Shown piece after piece: positions 1 to 8,233 of a stretch of 64,000 nucleotides of DNA (the stretch's first letter is position 1; each line of letters begins with the position of its first letter). The notes under the pieces were generated by a model. It ran no database searches. It was not told the DNA's origin and saw only the letters and a program-made list of their open reading frames with translations. The stretch spans positions 2,294,001 through 2,358,000 of the forward strand of contig NZ_CP058246.1 in assembly GCF_013388355.1 (NCBI RefSeq). The letters are read 5' to 3'. The translations under genes and the position numbers were made by a program. This DNA is from Flavobacterium sp. LPB0248. Its GTDB lineage: Bacteria > Bacteroidota > Bacteroidia > Flavobacteriales > Flavobacteriaceae.

Positions 1-949
1 CCACGTTTTGTTTATCTTTTGAAACAACTGTTTTCTCATTAGAAGAATTTTTACTTGCACTACTTTTTACTTCTGTTTTCACTTCTTGCGCAACTGTTTT
101 CATGCATAACAGCAACATTAAAATCGTGACTAGAGGCACTACAGCAATTTTCTTTAAAAACGCTGTGTTTTTTGATGTTCTTTTTTTCATCATTATTAAT
201 CGTTTTTTTGTTACTAAATAATTCAAATTACTGGCCAAGTAAATCGTTTGTTTCTCGCTTCCTTTTGTTAAAAGTAAATTTTGGTAAAACGGAACATTAT
301 TATAAGTTTTCACAATTTCCTGATCGGCAAGAAATTCGTGATTGAGTTGTATTGCTTTTTTATAAAACAAAAAGATCGGGTTAAACCAAAAAACAACTTT
401 TAAAAACTCTATAAAGAGAATATCCAAAGTATGTTTTTGATGCACATGAACCAATTCGTGCGTGTACAATTCGGCTTCAATATTTTGCTTTTTATAATCT
501 TCTAAATTGATAAAAATGTAATGCAAAAAAGTATGTGGCACTATTTTTTCTTTTACCAAAACCAATTTTGAATTCTCAAATTCTACATTTGGAGAATTGC
601 CAATTCTGGAAAAAATCTTCCAAATGTTTCTTCCAAACCTTATTGCCATCAACAGCGTTACGATTGCGTATAAAGTCCATAAAAGAATGAATTTATAATC
701 TACTTTTTCTGCTGTTTGATGAATCGACGTATTTAGTGCATAATGACTAATAGCAACTTGTCTTGAAAAATCTACAGGAATTTCTTTGATAGTTTCAAAT
801 GAAATAAACGGAATTGCAAAGGAAATCACAATTACAAAAAGCAAAAAGAATCTATTAAACTGATGCATTTTTTCTCGCTCTAATATCAAATGATAAAAAG
901 CTAGAAAAACACATAAAGCGACTGTCGATTTTACAATAAAAGCTATCAT
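1..949 (-). CDS. M56 family metallopeptidase (BlaR1-like sensor), 3' end outside window
   Basis: This is the first 316 codons of a gene that runs off the left edge of the window. It is a membrane zinc peptidase of the BlaR1/MecR1 (M56) type, which usually senses an envelope signal and inactivates a BlaI repressor. N-terminal hydrophobic segments are followed by the zinc motif HELVH (residues 164-168) and by HEFLAD (204-209), which supplies the third ligand. A further membrane segment lies near residues 267-285, and the visible part ends in a Ser/Lys-rich periplasmic stretch. The start ATG overlaps the stop of the upstream blaI-like gene (ATGA), so the two are translationally coupled. In Bacteroidota such proteins often end in a TonB-C or carboxypeptidase-regulatory domain, which would lie outside the window. 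The family call is firm; the signal and targets are unknown. Confidence 0.9.
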   Translation of the reverse strand, partial: MIAFIVKSTVALCVFLAFYHLILEREKMHQFNRFFLLFVIVISFAIPFISFETIKEIPVDFSRQVAISHYALNTSIHQTAEKVDYKFILLWTLYAIVTLLMAIRFGRNIWKIFSRIGNSPNVEFENSKLVLVKEKIVPHTFLHYIFINLEDYKKQNIEAELYTHELVHVHQKHTLDILFIEFLKVVFWFNPIFLFYKKAIQLNHEFLADQEIVKTYNNVPFYQNLLLTKGSEKQTIYLASNLNYLVTKKRLIMMKKRTSKNTAFLKKIAVVPLVTILMLLLCMKTVAQEVKTEVKSSASKNSSNEKTVVSKDKQNV

Positions 950-1320
950 TTTTTCTTTTTTTGAATTTCTGAATCGATTATTTTTTTAAGATCTTCCAAT
1001 TCCGAAGACGATAAATTGGTTTCGGTCGTAAAAAACGAAGCAAATTGCGAAGCCGAATTATTAAAGAAATTACTAATTAGTCCTTTTACGTGTTTTGCAA
1101 AATAGTCTGTTTTCTTTACCAGCGGATAATATTCTCTCGAATTCCCAAATTCGTTATACGCTACAAACTTCTTATCGATCATTCGTTTTAAAAGCGTTGC
1201 CACGGTTGTTGTTGCCGGTTTTGGTTCCGGATACGCTTCCAGCAAATCTTTCATAAAAGCCTTTTCAAGCTTCCATAAATGCTCCATTAACTGTTCTTCT
1301 GCATTTGATAATTGTATCAT
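946..1320 (-). CDS. BlaI/MecI/CopY family transcriptional repressor
   Basis: A 124-residue winged-helix repressor of the Penicillinase_R family. The N-terminus (LSNAEEQLMEHLW) and the recognition region (TTTVATLLKRMIDK) are typical, and the C-terminal part would form the dimer and carry the site cut after signalling. The start overlaps the stop of the upstream DUF6624 gene by four bases, and the stop overlaps the M56 start by four bases, so three genes are coupled. The partner is clearly the adjacent M56 peptidase. The regulon is not visible here; autoregulation together with the upstream DUF6624 genes is an inference from the overlaps. Confidence 0.92.
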   Translation of the reverse strand: MIQLSNAEEQLMEHLWKLEKAFMKDLLEAYPEPKPATTTVATLLKRMIDKKFVAYNEFGNSREYYPLVKKTDYFAKHVKGLISNFFNNSASQFASFFTTETNLSSSELEDLKKIIDSEIQKKKK

Positions 1321-2279
1321 GGTTTGATATTTTCAAGTTTTTCTATTTCTGGCAATTCTTTTTTATACTCTTCTAAATTCCAATCAATGTTTAATTTTAC
1401 CGCATAGTCCGCCATTGTACCAAGTCCAACCTCAGCACGTCTTTTATCTACATTATCTGGATCTATCATTGGCGATATATACATTTTATTAGTCTTTTTA
1501 TTCTTGGCAGCCTGACTTCCATAAATTTGCGGCCTTCCTTCTCTCAAAGCAACTCTATCTTCTAAATAAGCCAGATTTCCTGGATTGGCATTACCGTTTT
1601 TAACCGCCTCTCTCATCATAGGCAGATATTTTTGCTGATATTCTAAATCGGCATGCTGAATCACCAGAAACAAAGTCTGATTTCCCTGAGAGCCAACAAC
1701 ACTTTTCCCTAACCAGCCTTTTTCGTCCAATATTTTCATCACCTTAATAAGGTTAATACTGTCTTTTCTCTGCATGATTTTACCAATGCTGTCAATTTTC
1801 TTTTTATCAGGTTTTGAGGCTCTATAAACATTCATAAATTCTCCGCGAATTTCCTGATCTTCGGTATAAATTTCTGCAAGTTGTTTTTCTAGCACCTTAT
1901 CGTAATTTGCTCCAATAACGTCTAATTTCTTCTGCAGTTTGTCAATTGTTTTATTCCATTCTTTTTCTGAGTACAAAGGTTTTAAATCATTGTCAATTTT
2001 AATATGCGACATATTTTCGTATCCGTTATCGATAGAAATATTCAGCCATTTAAATGCTTTTTTATTCCTTTTTGCCATAGAAGCAGAACAGCCTGCATTG
2101 TATAAATCTCGATTGTCTTTCTGTTCTATTTTAAAAGCTTTCTCATAATACGAAACAGACAACCCATAGTTTTTTGCCGTATAACAAGAATCTGCTTTAT
2201 GAACCCATTCTTTATACGTTTGAGCATTTAAAAAGCCAAAGTTGATTACAATTAAAACAAAAACAATCGATTTTTTCAT
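1317..2279 (-). CDS. DUF6624 secreted protein with N-terminal TPR-like region (copy 2)
   Basis: 320 residues with a Sec signal peptide ending near NAQ. Residues about 20-90 form TPR-like helices (ADSCYTAKNYGLSVSYYEKAFKIE). The C-terminal part carries the DUF6624 hallmarks FLVIQHAD, QQKYLPMMREAVKNG, AYLEDRVALREG and IYGSQ. The function of this family is unknown. The gene is a close paralogue of its upstream neighbour, with long stretches identical, so the pair arose by tandem duplication. Its stop overlaps the blaI-like start, which makes it a likely member of the BlaI/M56 transcription unit. A periplasmic role is inferred from the signal peptide. Confidence 0.82.
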   Translation of the reverse strand: MKKSIVFVLIVINFGFLNAQTYKEWVHKADSCYTAKNYGLSVSYYEKAFKIEQKDNRDLYNAGCSASMAKRNKKAFKWLNISIDNGYENMSHIKIDNDLKPLYSEKEWNKTIDKLQKKLDVIGANYDKVLEKQLAEIYTEDQEIRGEFMNVYRASKPDKKKIDSIGKIMQRKDSINLIKVMKILDEKGWLGKSVVGSQGNQTLFLVIQHADLEYQQKYLPMMREAVKNGNANPGNLAYLEDRVALREGRPQIYGSQAAKNKKTNKMYISPMIDPDNVDKRRAEVGLGTMADYAVKLNIDWNLEEYKKELPEIEKLENIKP

Positions 2280-2394
2280 AAGTTAAATTTAGTCTTTTAT
2301 TAAATTAATATATTCTCAGATTAATTATCTTTTGTCATGAATTTATTTTTATTATTTCGTTTTTCAATAACTCATTTATAATAATCATTCCTAC

Positions 2395-3360
2395 TTAACC
2401 TTTTTTTTGACGAATGATTTTCTCCAGTTCTAGCAGTTCTTTTTTATAAGCTTCAACATCCCAAGTTGTATTCCAATATTTAAGATAATCCGATAAAGTT
2501 CCCAGTCCTACTGATGCTCTTCTTACATCTACATTATCAGGATCTTCAAGTGGAGAAACAAAAGGTTTCTTTGTAACCGGATGATTCATTACCTGACTTC
2601 CATAAATTTGCTTTCCTCCTGCACGTAAAGCTACCCTGTCTTCTAAATACGCTAAATTTCCTGGATTCGCATTACCATTTTTAACTGCCTCTCTCATCAT
2701 AGGCAAATACTTTTGCTGATATTTCAAATCGGCATGCTGAATCACCAAAAACAAAGCCTGACTAGCCTGAGAGCCCACAACATCCTTTCCGACCCAACCT
2801 TTTTCGTCCAATATTTTGATAACTCTAATTAAATTTATACTGTCTTTATAACTCATAATTTTGCCAATACTGTCCAATGCTTTGCTTCCACGACCATCTG
2901 TTTTAATAATTTTCATGGCCGCACCACGAATATCCTGATCTTCTGCATAAATATCCAAAAGTTCTTTCTGTAACGGTTTATCATAGTTAACTTCAACAAT
3001 ATCTCTTTGCTTTTGAAATTTATCGATCATTTTTTTCCAATCTTTATCAGAATACAAAGATTTTAAATCATCATCTTTTTTCATATGAGCTATTTCTTCA
3101 TATCCTTTATCAATTGCTAAATTGAGCCACTTAAATGCTTTTTTATGCTGCCTTGCCATAGAAGCAGAACATCCTGCATCATATAAATTCCTATAATCTT
3201 TCTGCTCTATTTTAAAAGCTTTTTCATAATACGAAACAGACAATTCATAGTTTTTCGCCGTGTAGCAAGAATCTGCTTTACGAACCCATTCTTTATACGT
3301 TTGGGCTTGCAAGAAAAGGCAGTTCATTAAAAGAAAAGAAAGCGTGATTAATTTTTTCAT
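2395..3360 (-). CDS. DUF6624 secreted protein with N-terminal TPR-like region (copy 1)
   Basis: 321 residues, colinear with the following gene: signal peptide (cleavage near LQAQ), the same TPR-like ADSCYTAKNYELSVSYYEKAF block and the same DUF6624 core (LFLVIQHADLKYQQKY, AYLEDRVALRAGGKQIYG). The two copies differ mostly in the linker around residues 95-170 and at the C-terminus. The spacing to the next gene is about 115 bp, with no obvious terminator between them. The function is unknown; the product is presumably periplasmic. Confidence 0.82.
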   Translation of the reverse strand: MKKLITLSFLLMNCLFLQAQTYKEWVRKADSCYTAKNYELSVSYYEKAFKIEQKDYRNLYDAGCSASMARQHKKAFKWLNLAIDKGYEEIAHMKKDDDLKSLYSDKDWKKMIDKFQKQRDIVEVNYDKPLQKELLDIYAEDQDIRGAAMKIIKTDGRGSKALDSIGKIMSYKDSINLIRVIKILDEKGWVGKDVVGSQASQALFLVIQHADLKYQQKYLPMMREAVKNGNANPGNLAYLEDRVALRAGGKQIYGSQVMNHPVTKKPFVSPLEDPDNVDVRRASVGLGTLSDYLKYWNTTWDVEAYKKELLELEKIIRQKKG

Positions 3361-3379
3361 GGTTTAGAGGTTAGTTTGT

Positions 3380-3811
3380 CTATTTAATATTTTGTTCCGA
3401 AATCAATTCTCCTTTATCGTAATTCTTAATTCCTTTTAATTTTCCTTTATCCGAATAAAACTTCCATTCTCCAAAATAAAACCAATGCGTTTCAACCGAA
3501 TTCGTTTCTAATTTTGTTTTCCCTTTCGATTCCAGTTTTCCGTTTTCGTAATAGCTTTTTACGATACAGATTCTGTTTTTATATTTCTCTGTTTTATAGA
3601 TTTTTCCGTTAATGTACGATTTCCATTTTTTTATCGGAAGATCGTTTTTATAATATTCATACGATTTATAATTTGTACCATCCTGCGTATAATTATCAAT
3701 CCAAACGCCTTCTTTTTTCTTGTCAATTTTCTGATTGATCGGTTTGCTTTTACAGCTCAAAAGCATTGAACCCAAAAGAAATAACAAAAAGATATTTTTC
3801 AAATTTACCAT
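3380..3811 (-). CDS. Lipoprotein with MORN-like (YYENGKLESKG) repeats
   Basis: 143 residues. The N-terminus MVNLKNIFLLFLLGSMLLSC is a lipoprotein signal with lipobox LLSC, so the protein is probably membrane-anchored. The rest contains degenerate MORN/antitoxin-like strands such as YEYYKNDLPIKKWK, YYENGKLESKGK and YSDKGKLKGIKNYDKGEL. Proteins of this type are common in Flavobacteriia and have no agreed function. It lies 19 bp upstream of the DUF6624 pair on the same strand and may be the first gene of that unit. Confidence 0.75.
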   Translation of the reverse strand: MVNLKNIFLLFLLGSMLLSCKSKPINQKIDKKKEGVWIDNYTQDGTNYKSYEYYKNDLPIKKWKSYINGKIYKTEKYKNRICIVKSYYENGKLESKGKTKLETNSVETHWFYFGEWKFYSDKGKLKGIKNYDKGELISEQNIK

Positions 3812-3884
3812 TGCTCTACAATTATAGATTCGTTTCTACAAATGTAGAGTTAAATTTTAAATGTGCAAGAAAAAAGTTTCTTTT

Positions 3885-4028
3885 TTTAGAAGCAAAGGTT
3901 CAGAGATGCAAAGTGGCAAAGGTTTTCCTTTTGAATCTTAAAACCATTTTAAACAAAAAAAATCCGCTCATTTCTGAACGGATTTATATAAAACTTTGCA
4001 CCTCTGTGCCTTTGAACCTTTGTCCCTT
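3885..4028. repeat. Intergenic inverted repeat of the GCAAAG/CTTTGC family
   Basis: The gap between the lipoprotein and the dipeptidase holds an imperfect palindrome. The left arm contains AAAGGTTCAGAGATGCAAAG and the right arm contains CTTTGCACCTCTGTGCCTTT followed by GAACCTTT. In the centre is a smaller hairpin, AATCCGCTCATTTCTGAACGGATT. It resembles the repeats at 15507-15650 and 57445-57536. No ORF is supported here. Confidence 0.6.
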
Positions 4029-4030
4029 TT

Positions 4031-5419
4031 TTACTTACTTAATTCCACAAAATACTTGTAAAACAACGGAATAGTCTCAATACCTTTCAAGTAATTAAAG
4101 ATTCCGAAATGTTCATTTGGTGAGTGAATAGCATCGCTGTCTAAACCAAATCCCATTAAGATGGTTTTACTTTTTAATTCTTTTTCAAACAAAGCCACAA
4201 TCGGAATACTTCCTCCAGAACGAACCGGAATTGCAGGAACTCCAAACGTTTCTGTATACGCTTTATTTGCTGCCTGATATCCGATGCTGTCAATTGGCGT
4301 AACATAACCTTGACCACCGTGGTGAGGCGTTACTTTTACTGTAACTCCAGCTGGAGCAAGACTTGTAAAATGTTTTGTGAAAAGTTCTGTAATCTCTTCC
4401 CATTCCTGATTTGGAACCAAACGCATCGAGATTTTAGCGAAAGCTTTACTCGCAATAACCGTTTTAGCACCTTCGCCAGTATAACCGCCCCAGATTCCGT
4501 TTACGTCTAATGTCGGACGGATTGAGTTGCGCTCGTTGGTTACATATCCTTTTTCGCCATAAACATCGGCAATGTTTAAAGCATTTTTATATTTTTCTAA
4601 GCTAAAAGGCGCTTTTGCCATTTCTGCTCTTTCTTCTGCAGATAATTCTTCTACTTTATCGTAGAAACCTGGAATTGTAATATGATTGTTTTCGTCGTGA
4701 AGCGAAGCAATCATTTTTGCCAAAATATTAATTGGGTTCGCCACAGCTCCACCGTATAAACCTGAATGCAAATCGCGGTTTGGACCTGTAACTTCTACTT
4801 CAACATAGCTCAAACCTCTTAAACCTGTCGTGATAGACGGCTGTTGGTTAGAGATCATTCCTGTATCTGAAATCAAGATTACGTCGTTTTTCAGTTTTTC
4901 CTGATTGCGCTCTACGAACCAAGCCAAACTTGCAGAACCTACTTCTTCCTCGCCTTCGATCATGAATTTTACGTTACAAGGCAATGTATTGCTTTGTACC
5001 ATTAGCTCAAGCGCTTTTACGTGCATGTACATCTGACCTTTGTCGTCACATGCTCCACGAGCGAAGATTGCGCCTTCTGGGTGAATATCTGTAGTTTTAA
5101 TAACCGGTTCAAAAGGTGGTGAAGTCCATAATTCTAATGGATCTGGCGGTTGTACGTCGTAGTGGCCGTAAACTAAAACCGTTGGAAGATTTGGATCTAT
5201 AATTTTCTCTCCGTAGATAATTGGGTAACCTGGAGTGTCGCAAGTTTCGACATAATCGCATCCTGCTTTTGATAAACTTTCTTTTACAGCCTCTGCTGTG
5301 TCAATAACATCTTGAGAATATGCAGTGTCGGCAGAAACCGACGGAATCTTCAATAATTCGATCAATTCATTGATAAACCGATCTTTATGTTGTTGAACGT
5401 AGGACTTAATATTTTCCAT
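4031..5419 (-). CDS. M20 family dipeptidase (metallopeptidase)
   Basis: A 462-residue cytosolic zinc peptidase of the M20 family, close to carnosinase-type dipeptidases that hydrolyse short peptides. Metal-site motifs are present in order: VLVYGHYDVQP (His86, Asp88), RGACDDKG (Asp125), IEGEEEVGS (Glu157/158) and LISDTGM. A C-terminal histidine lies in AIHSPNEHF. The dimerisation (lid) domain lies between about residues 200 and 320. The length is normal for the family and there is no signal peptide. It appears to be transcribed alone, and the exact peptide substrate cannot be read from the sequence. Confidence 0.9.
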   Translation of the reverse strand: MENIKSYVQQHKDRFINELIELLKIPSVSADTAYSQDVIDTAEAVKESLSKAGCDYVETCDTPGYPIIYGEKIIDPNLPTVLVYGHYDVQPPDPLELWTSPPFEPVIKTTDIHPEGAIFARGACDDKGQMYMHVKALELMVQSNTLPCNVKFMIEGEEEVGSASLAWFVERNQEKLKNDVILISDTGMISNQQPSITTGLRGLSYVEVEVTGPNRDLHSGLYGGAVANPINILAKMIASLHDENNHITIPGFYDKVEELSAEERAEMAKAPFSLEKYKNALNIADVYGEKGYVTNERNSIRPTLDVNGIWGGYTGEGAKTVIASKAFAKISMRLVPNQEWEEITELFTKHFTSLAPAGVTVKVTPHHGGQGYVTPIDSIGYQAANKAYTETFGVPAIPVRSGGSIPIVALFEKELKSKTILMGFGLDSDAIHSPNEHFGIFNYLKGIETIPLFYKYFVELSK

Positions 5420-5485
5420 TTAAATTATTTTTATAGAAACCCAAAAGTACAAAAAAGAGAATTAAAAAAAATTTTCAAAAAATGC

Positions 5486-5515
5486 TTTGATAATTCAAAA
5501 GTATGCCTATCTTTG
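5486..5515 (+). promoter_or_regulatory. Promoter of tRNA-Leu (Bacteroidota type)
   Basis: TTTG at 5486-5489 and TATCTTTG at 5508-5515 match the Bacteroidota -33/-7 consensus (TTTG, about 19 bp, TAnnTTTG). The tRNA begins 15 bp after the -7 box. Confidence 0.75.
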
Positions 5516-5529
5516 CACCCACAATTACC

Positions 5530-5611
5530 GCGGATATGGCGAAATTGGTAGACGTGCCAGACTTAGGATCTGGTGCCGCAAGGCGTGTAGGTTCGAGTCC
5601 TATTATCCGCA
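5530..5611 (+). tRNA. tRNA-Leu (anticodon TAG)
   Basis: The acceptor stem is GCGGATA/TATCCGC with discriminator A at 5611. The anticodon stem CCAGA/TCTGG encloses the loop CTTAGGA, giving anticodon TAG at 5564-5566. A long variable arm (GCCGCAAGGCGT) marks a class II leucine tRNA, and the T-loop is GTTCGAGTC. The 3' CCA is not encoded. Confidence 0.96.
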
Positions 5612-5618
5612 CTAAAAG

Positions 5619-5649
5619 AAGCTTCTGAAGATTTTTCAGAAGCTTTTTT
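5619..5649 (+). terminator. Rho-independent terminator of tRNA-Leu
   Basis: A perfect 11-bp stem AAGCTTCTGAA/TTCAGAAGCTT with a 5-nt loop is followed by a T-run, eight bases after the tRNA end. Confidence 0.88.
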
Positions 5650-5749
5650 GTTTTTGGTGCATTTTTTTTTGATCTCTAGAATTTTTAACCTCTTTTAATT
5701 AATTATATTAGCCAGCCAAAGTTAAAAATGTTTTTTAAATTCAAAAAAA

Positions 5750-6406
5750 ATGAGAATGACCTTTTGGCAAACAATAATATTAGGATTAATTATATTTGGA
5801 GGTCTTGTAACAACATTTGTTGCTGCCTATCAATATTGGGATAGTGCAATTTCTGGCAATCAAAATGCGGAACAACAGGAACAAATCCAAAAAAATCTAA
5901 TAGGAGATAAAAATTTGCCGCTAATAATTATTGGTAAAGGCAAAAGCGGAAAAACTGACCAAACCATAGAATATTATCTTTTTTCTTTTCAAATAACCAA
6001 TAGAGGAAATACACCCATAAGAGGAGCTAAAGCATTGATATGGGATCCATATCATTCAGTTTTAAATGAAAGTATTGTATACCATGAAGATGGAAATAAT
6101 CCTAATTCCTTTACATCTAGAACAAAGCCATATGCTGATCCAGAAGGTGCTGAACGCAACAAAACAATAGGAAATTTGCCCGCACAAAATGGATATACCG
6201 AATTCTACAAAACAGAACTACCTCAAAAAGTGAGAGACTTTCGATATCAGATAAAGATTGAATGGGACAATGGGTTTGTTTATTTTTGGCTAAAAGGCTC
6301 AAATGATGCATTGGACAAGAATGACATCCCATTATTAACAATAGAAGGTTATCAAGATTATCTTGGCAATAGAGAAAATAAATGCATTAGTTTCATCAAT
6401 AATTAA
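5750..6406 (+). CDS. Hypothetical protein with one N-terminal membrane anchor
   Basis: 218 residues. A single membrane segment (TIILGLIIFGGLVTTFVAAYQYW, about residues 8-30) is followed by a Gln/Glu-rich linker and a predicted beta-rich domain. That domain contains FSFQITNRGNTPIRGAKALI, a pattern seen in extracytoplasmic immunoglobulin-like or CARDB-like folds, but no family could be named. It stands alone between the tRNA terminator and a REP-like element. Function unknown. Confidence 0.6.
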   Translation: MRMTFWQTIILGLIIFGGLVTTFVAAYQYWDSAISGNQNAEQQEQIQKNLIGDKNLPLIIIGKGKSGKTDQTIEYYLFSFQITNRGNTPIRGAKALIWDPYHSVLNESIVYHEDGNNPNSFTSRTKPYADPEGAERNKTIGNLPAQNGYTEFYKTELPQKVRDFRYQIKIEWDNGFVYFWLKGSNDALDKNDIPLLTIEGYQDYLGNRENKCISFINN

Positions 6407-6423
6407 TCCCAAATCCGTCTAGT

Positions 6424-6555
6424 TTTGTCATTCCGAGGAACGAGGACACGAGCGATAGCGAATTGGCGAAGCAATCACACGCGTATATCTACAAAGATTG
6501 GCGATTTTATTTGCGGAGTTTCTAGTGTGATTTCTCGTTCCTCGAAATGACAAAC
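6424..6555. repeat. REP-like palindrome, family A (copy A1)
   Basis: Outer arms TTTGTCATTCCGAGGAACGA and TCGTTCCTCGAAATGACAAA enclose about 90 bp, including CTACAAAGATTGGCGA. The same architecture recurs at 9770-9886, 28138-28242, 30141-30243 and, split by an IS, at 61054-62201. No coding potential is evident. The 6407-6728 gap otherwise holds nothing I recognise. Confidence 0.85.
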
Positions 6556-6728
6556 TACGTCGGAATTCATCTTTATCAAATCATCTTGACGAAAGGAGCT
6601 TTTCAGCATCACCAACAGGTTGTCAAACTATGAAAAAATTGCGGAAATCACTCTGGAATTTTTTGTCGGTTTTGCTTTTGGTTTCTCCTTTCGTCGAAAT
6701 GAAGATATTTTTAAAACGTTATTTTCTC

Positions 6729-6968
6729 TTATTCAACTTCCAGATACGGATGCAAAATTTCGGCTAATTCATTCAGCCAATAAAAACCTTTTTCTAGGTT
6801 TTCTCTTTGGGCATAAGCATATCCTCTTTCATCATCTTTCATAACAACTAACGCAATTGCATAATTTAATTGCCGAATTGCTTTTGCCAAATCTTTAGCA
6901 TCAATAACATTACTAAAAAAATCTAAGAGTCTTTTTTCTGTTTCTTTCGAAAGATCGTTTGTAGCCAT
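6729..6968 (-). CDS. Small conserved hypothetical protein (paralogue of the 28.3-kb gene)
   Basis: 79 residues starting at MATNDLSKETEKRLLDFF. An in-frame upstream ATG exists (7025), but the sequence conserved with the paralogue at 28331-28564 begins at the chosen start. Shared blocks are LSKETE-RL--FF, AK-IRQ-N--IAL and GF-WLNELAEIL-PYL. The protein is soluble and probably helical. It is divergent from the XRE regulator at 7056, which suggests a shared control region. Function unknown. Confidence 0.75.
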   Translation of the reverse strand: MATNDLSKETEKRLLDFFSNVIDAKDLAKAIRQLNYAIALVVMKDDERGYAYAQRENLEKGFYWLNELAEILHPYLEVE

Positions 6969-7055
6969 TGTCTTATTTTTTAAATGTGGTAAATATAATA
7001 CTTTTGAACACATAAATGTAACCAAGACAAAAATAAATCTTAAGAATTTTGAAAT

Positions 7056-7286
7056 ATGGATATTTCAGAAGAAACCTTTATTGCAAATCTTGGGACTCAC
7101 ATAAGACAATTGCGTGAAAAAAAAGGCTTATCACAACAAGCTTTGGCTGATGATTGTGATATCAAAAAAAATCAGATAGGCAGAATAGAAAGAGCTGAAA
7201 TAAATACGACTGTAAAAACTCTTATAAAAATCGCCAATGCTTTGGATATCAAACCTAAAGAATTGTTTGATTTTCCTTTGAAATAA
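7056..7286 (+). CDS. XRE-family HTH transcriptional regulator
   Basis: A 76-residue single-domain helix-turn-helix protein: IRQLREKKGLSQQALADDCDIKKNQIGRIER is the canonical HTH_3 pattern, ending in NALDIKPKELFDF. It is divergent from the small gene at 6729-6968 and lies 25 bp upstream of the YcxB-like gene. It probably controls itself and its neighbours, but no operator could be assigned. Confidence 0.88.
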   Translation: MDISEETFIANLGTHIRQLREKKGLSQQALADDCDIKKNQIGRIERAEINTTVKTLIKIANALDIKPKELFDFPLK

Positions 7287-7311
7287 AACCTTAAAATTTT
7301 CCTTAGTCTCA

Positions 7312-7818
7312 ATGATTAAAACCAAAAAATTTCAACTTACAAAAAAAGAATATTTCATGTTCCTCGTTAGACTTGAATTAAAAAGACGAGGATGGTTATT
7401 TCTTTTTATGTGGATCTTTTCTACTTTCGTTCTTTTTACTGGAAAGAAAGATTCTTTTAGCATTTTTATTATAGTCGTTGGTTTTATGTATCCTGTTCTT
7501 ACGATTTATAAATATTGGATTTTTGCAAATTCAAAAGACAATAAGATTATTTTCTACGAAAGACAACATGAAATATTCTCAGATAGAATTATTTCTGGAA
7601 TGGGGGAAATATCTAATAGTACAGTTCCTATGCAAAATTTTGTAAAAGTTTTCGAACTAAATGACCTCTATCTTTTATACTACACCAAAGGACAAGCAAT
7701 CTTCCTTCCAAAACGAATTTTTGAAACTCAAGAAGATGAAAATTGGTTTAGAAATGAAGTTTTTTTGAAGATTAAAAACAAACAGATTTCGGCTAAAGCC
7801 CTTCCCTCTCAAACATAA
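7312..7818 (+). CDS. YcxB-like membrane protein
   Basis: 168 residues with two hydrophobic segments near residues 28-42 and 49-70. A C-terminal region reads IIFYERQHEIFSDRII...FVKVFELNDLYLLYYTKGQAIFLPKRIF, which fits the YcxB-like (PH-type fold) domain. It follows the XRE gene by 25 bp and is likely co-transcribed. Family members are membrane-anchored proteins of unknown function. Confidence 0.68.
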   Translation: MIKTKKFQLTKKEYFMFLVRLELKRRGWLFLFMWIFSTFVLFTGKKDSFSIFIIVVGFMYPVLTIYKYWIFANSKDNKIIFYERQHEIFSDRIISGMGEISNSTVPMQNFVKVFELNDLYLLYYTKGQAIFLPKRIFETQEDENWFRNEVFLKIKNKQISAKALPSQT

Positions 7819-7846
7819 AAAAACCTCCAGCTAAAGCAGGAGGCAA
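7817..7846 (-). terminator. Terminator downstream of the GIY-YIG gene
   Basis: Read on the minus strand, the hairpin CCTCCTGCTTTAGCTGGAGG is followed by a run of T. The same CCAGCTTTAGC core occurs in the repeat at 35911-36030, so this terminator may derive from that repeat family. Confidence 0.65.
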
Positions 7847-7872
7847 TTCATAAAACCTAATGCCTTAATAGG

Positions 7873-8229
7873 CTATTTTTTCTTTTTGTTATATCCTTTT
7901 TCATCAAAAGGCATTATTTCATCCAAAAACATTTGCTCTAAAAGTTTCAAATCTTTTGGGTCAGATTTTACAGCCGTATCATTTTCTTTTATTTCACTCA
8001 GGATTTCAAATTCGAATTTGCCCTCTCCAAGTTCTTTCCAGTCTTTTTGAAGTTCTGCCACAGGATGATTCCCGCAGTTAAGCTGAAATTTTTGGCGTTT
8101 AAAAATAGCATCAAGATCAGCACTGCTGTCTATATATACTTTTTTGTTTACGGTATTTCGTATTTGAAAAACACCTTTTTTGAACTTCATTTCCTTGTAT
8201 TCGTCTCTAAGTTCTTTTTTGGTTTTCAT
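7873..8229 (-). CDS. GIY-YIG nuclease family protein (degenerate)
   Basis: 118 residues. GVFQIRNTVNKKVYIDSS replaces the usual GIYxIxN--N-K-YIGSS, and LNCGNHPVAELQKDWKELGEGKFEFEILSE matches the second half of the small GIY-YIG proteins found in Bacteroidota. The second tyrosine of the motif is kept, but the first is Phe, so nuclease activity is uncertain. It starts 4 bp after the stop of the TetR gene and is surely co-transcribed with it. Substrate and role are unknown. Confidence 0.72.
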   Translation of the reverse strand: MKTKKELRDEYKEMKFKKGVFQIRNTVNKKVYIDSSADLDAIFKRQKFQLNCGNHPVAELQKDWKELGEGKFEFEILSEIKENDTAVKSDPKDLKLLEQMFLDEIMPFDEKGYNKKKK

Positions 8230-8233
8230 GCGC

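Noticed and set aside
6620..6844. Plus-strand reading frame of 74 codons
   Set aside because: It is antisense to the better supported small gene at 6729-6968, which has a paralogue.
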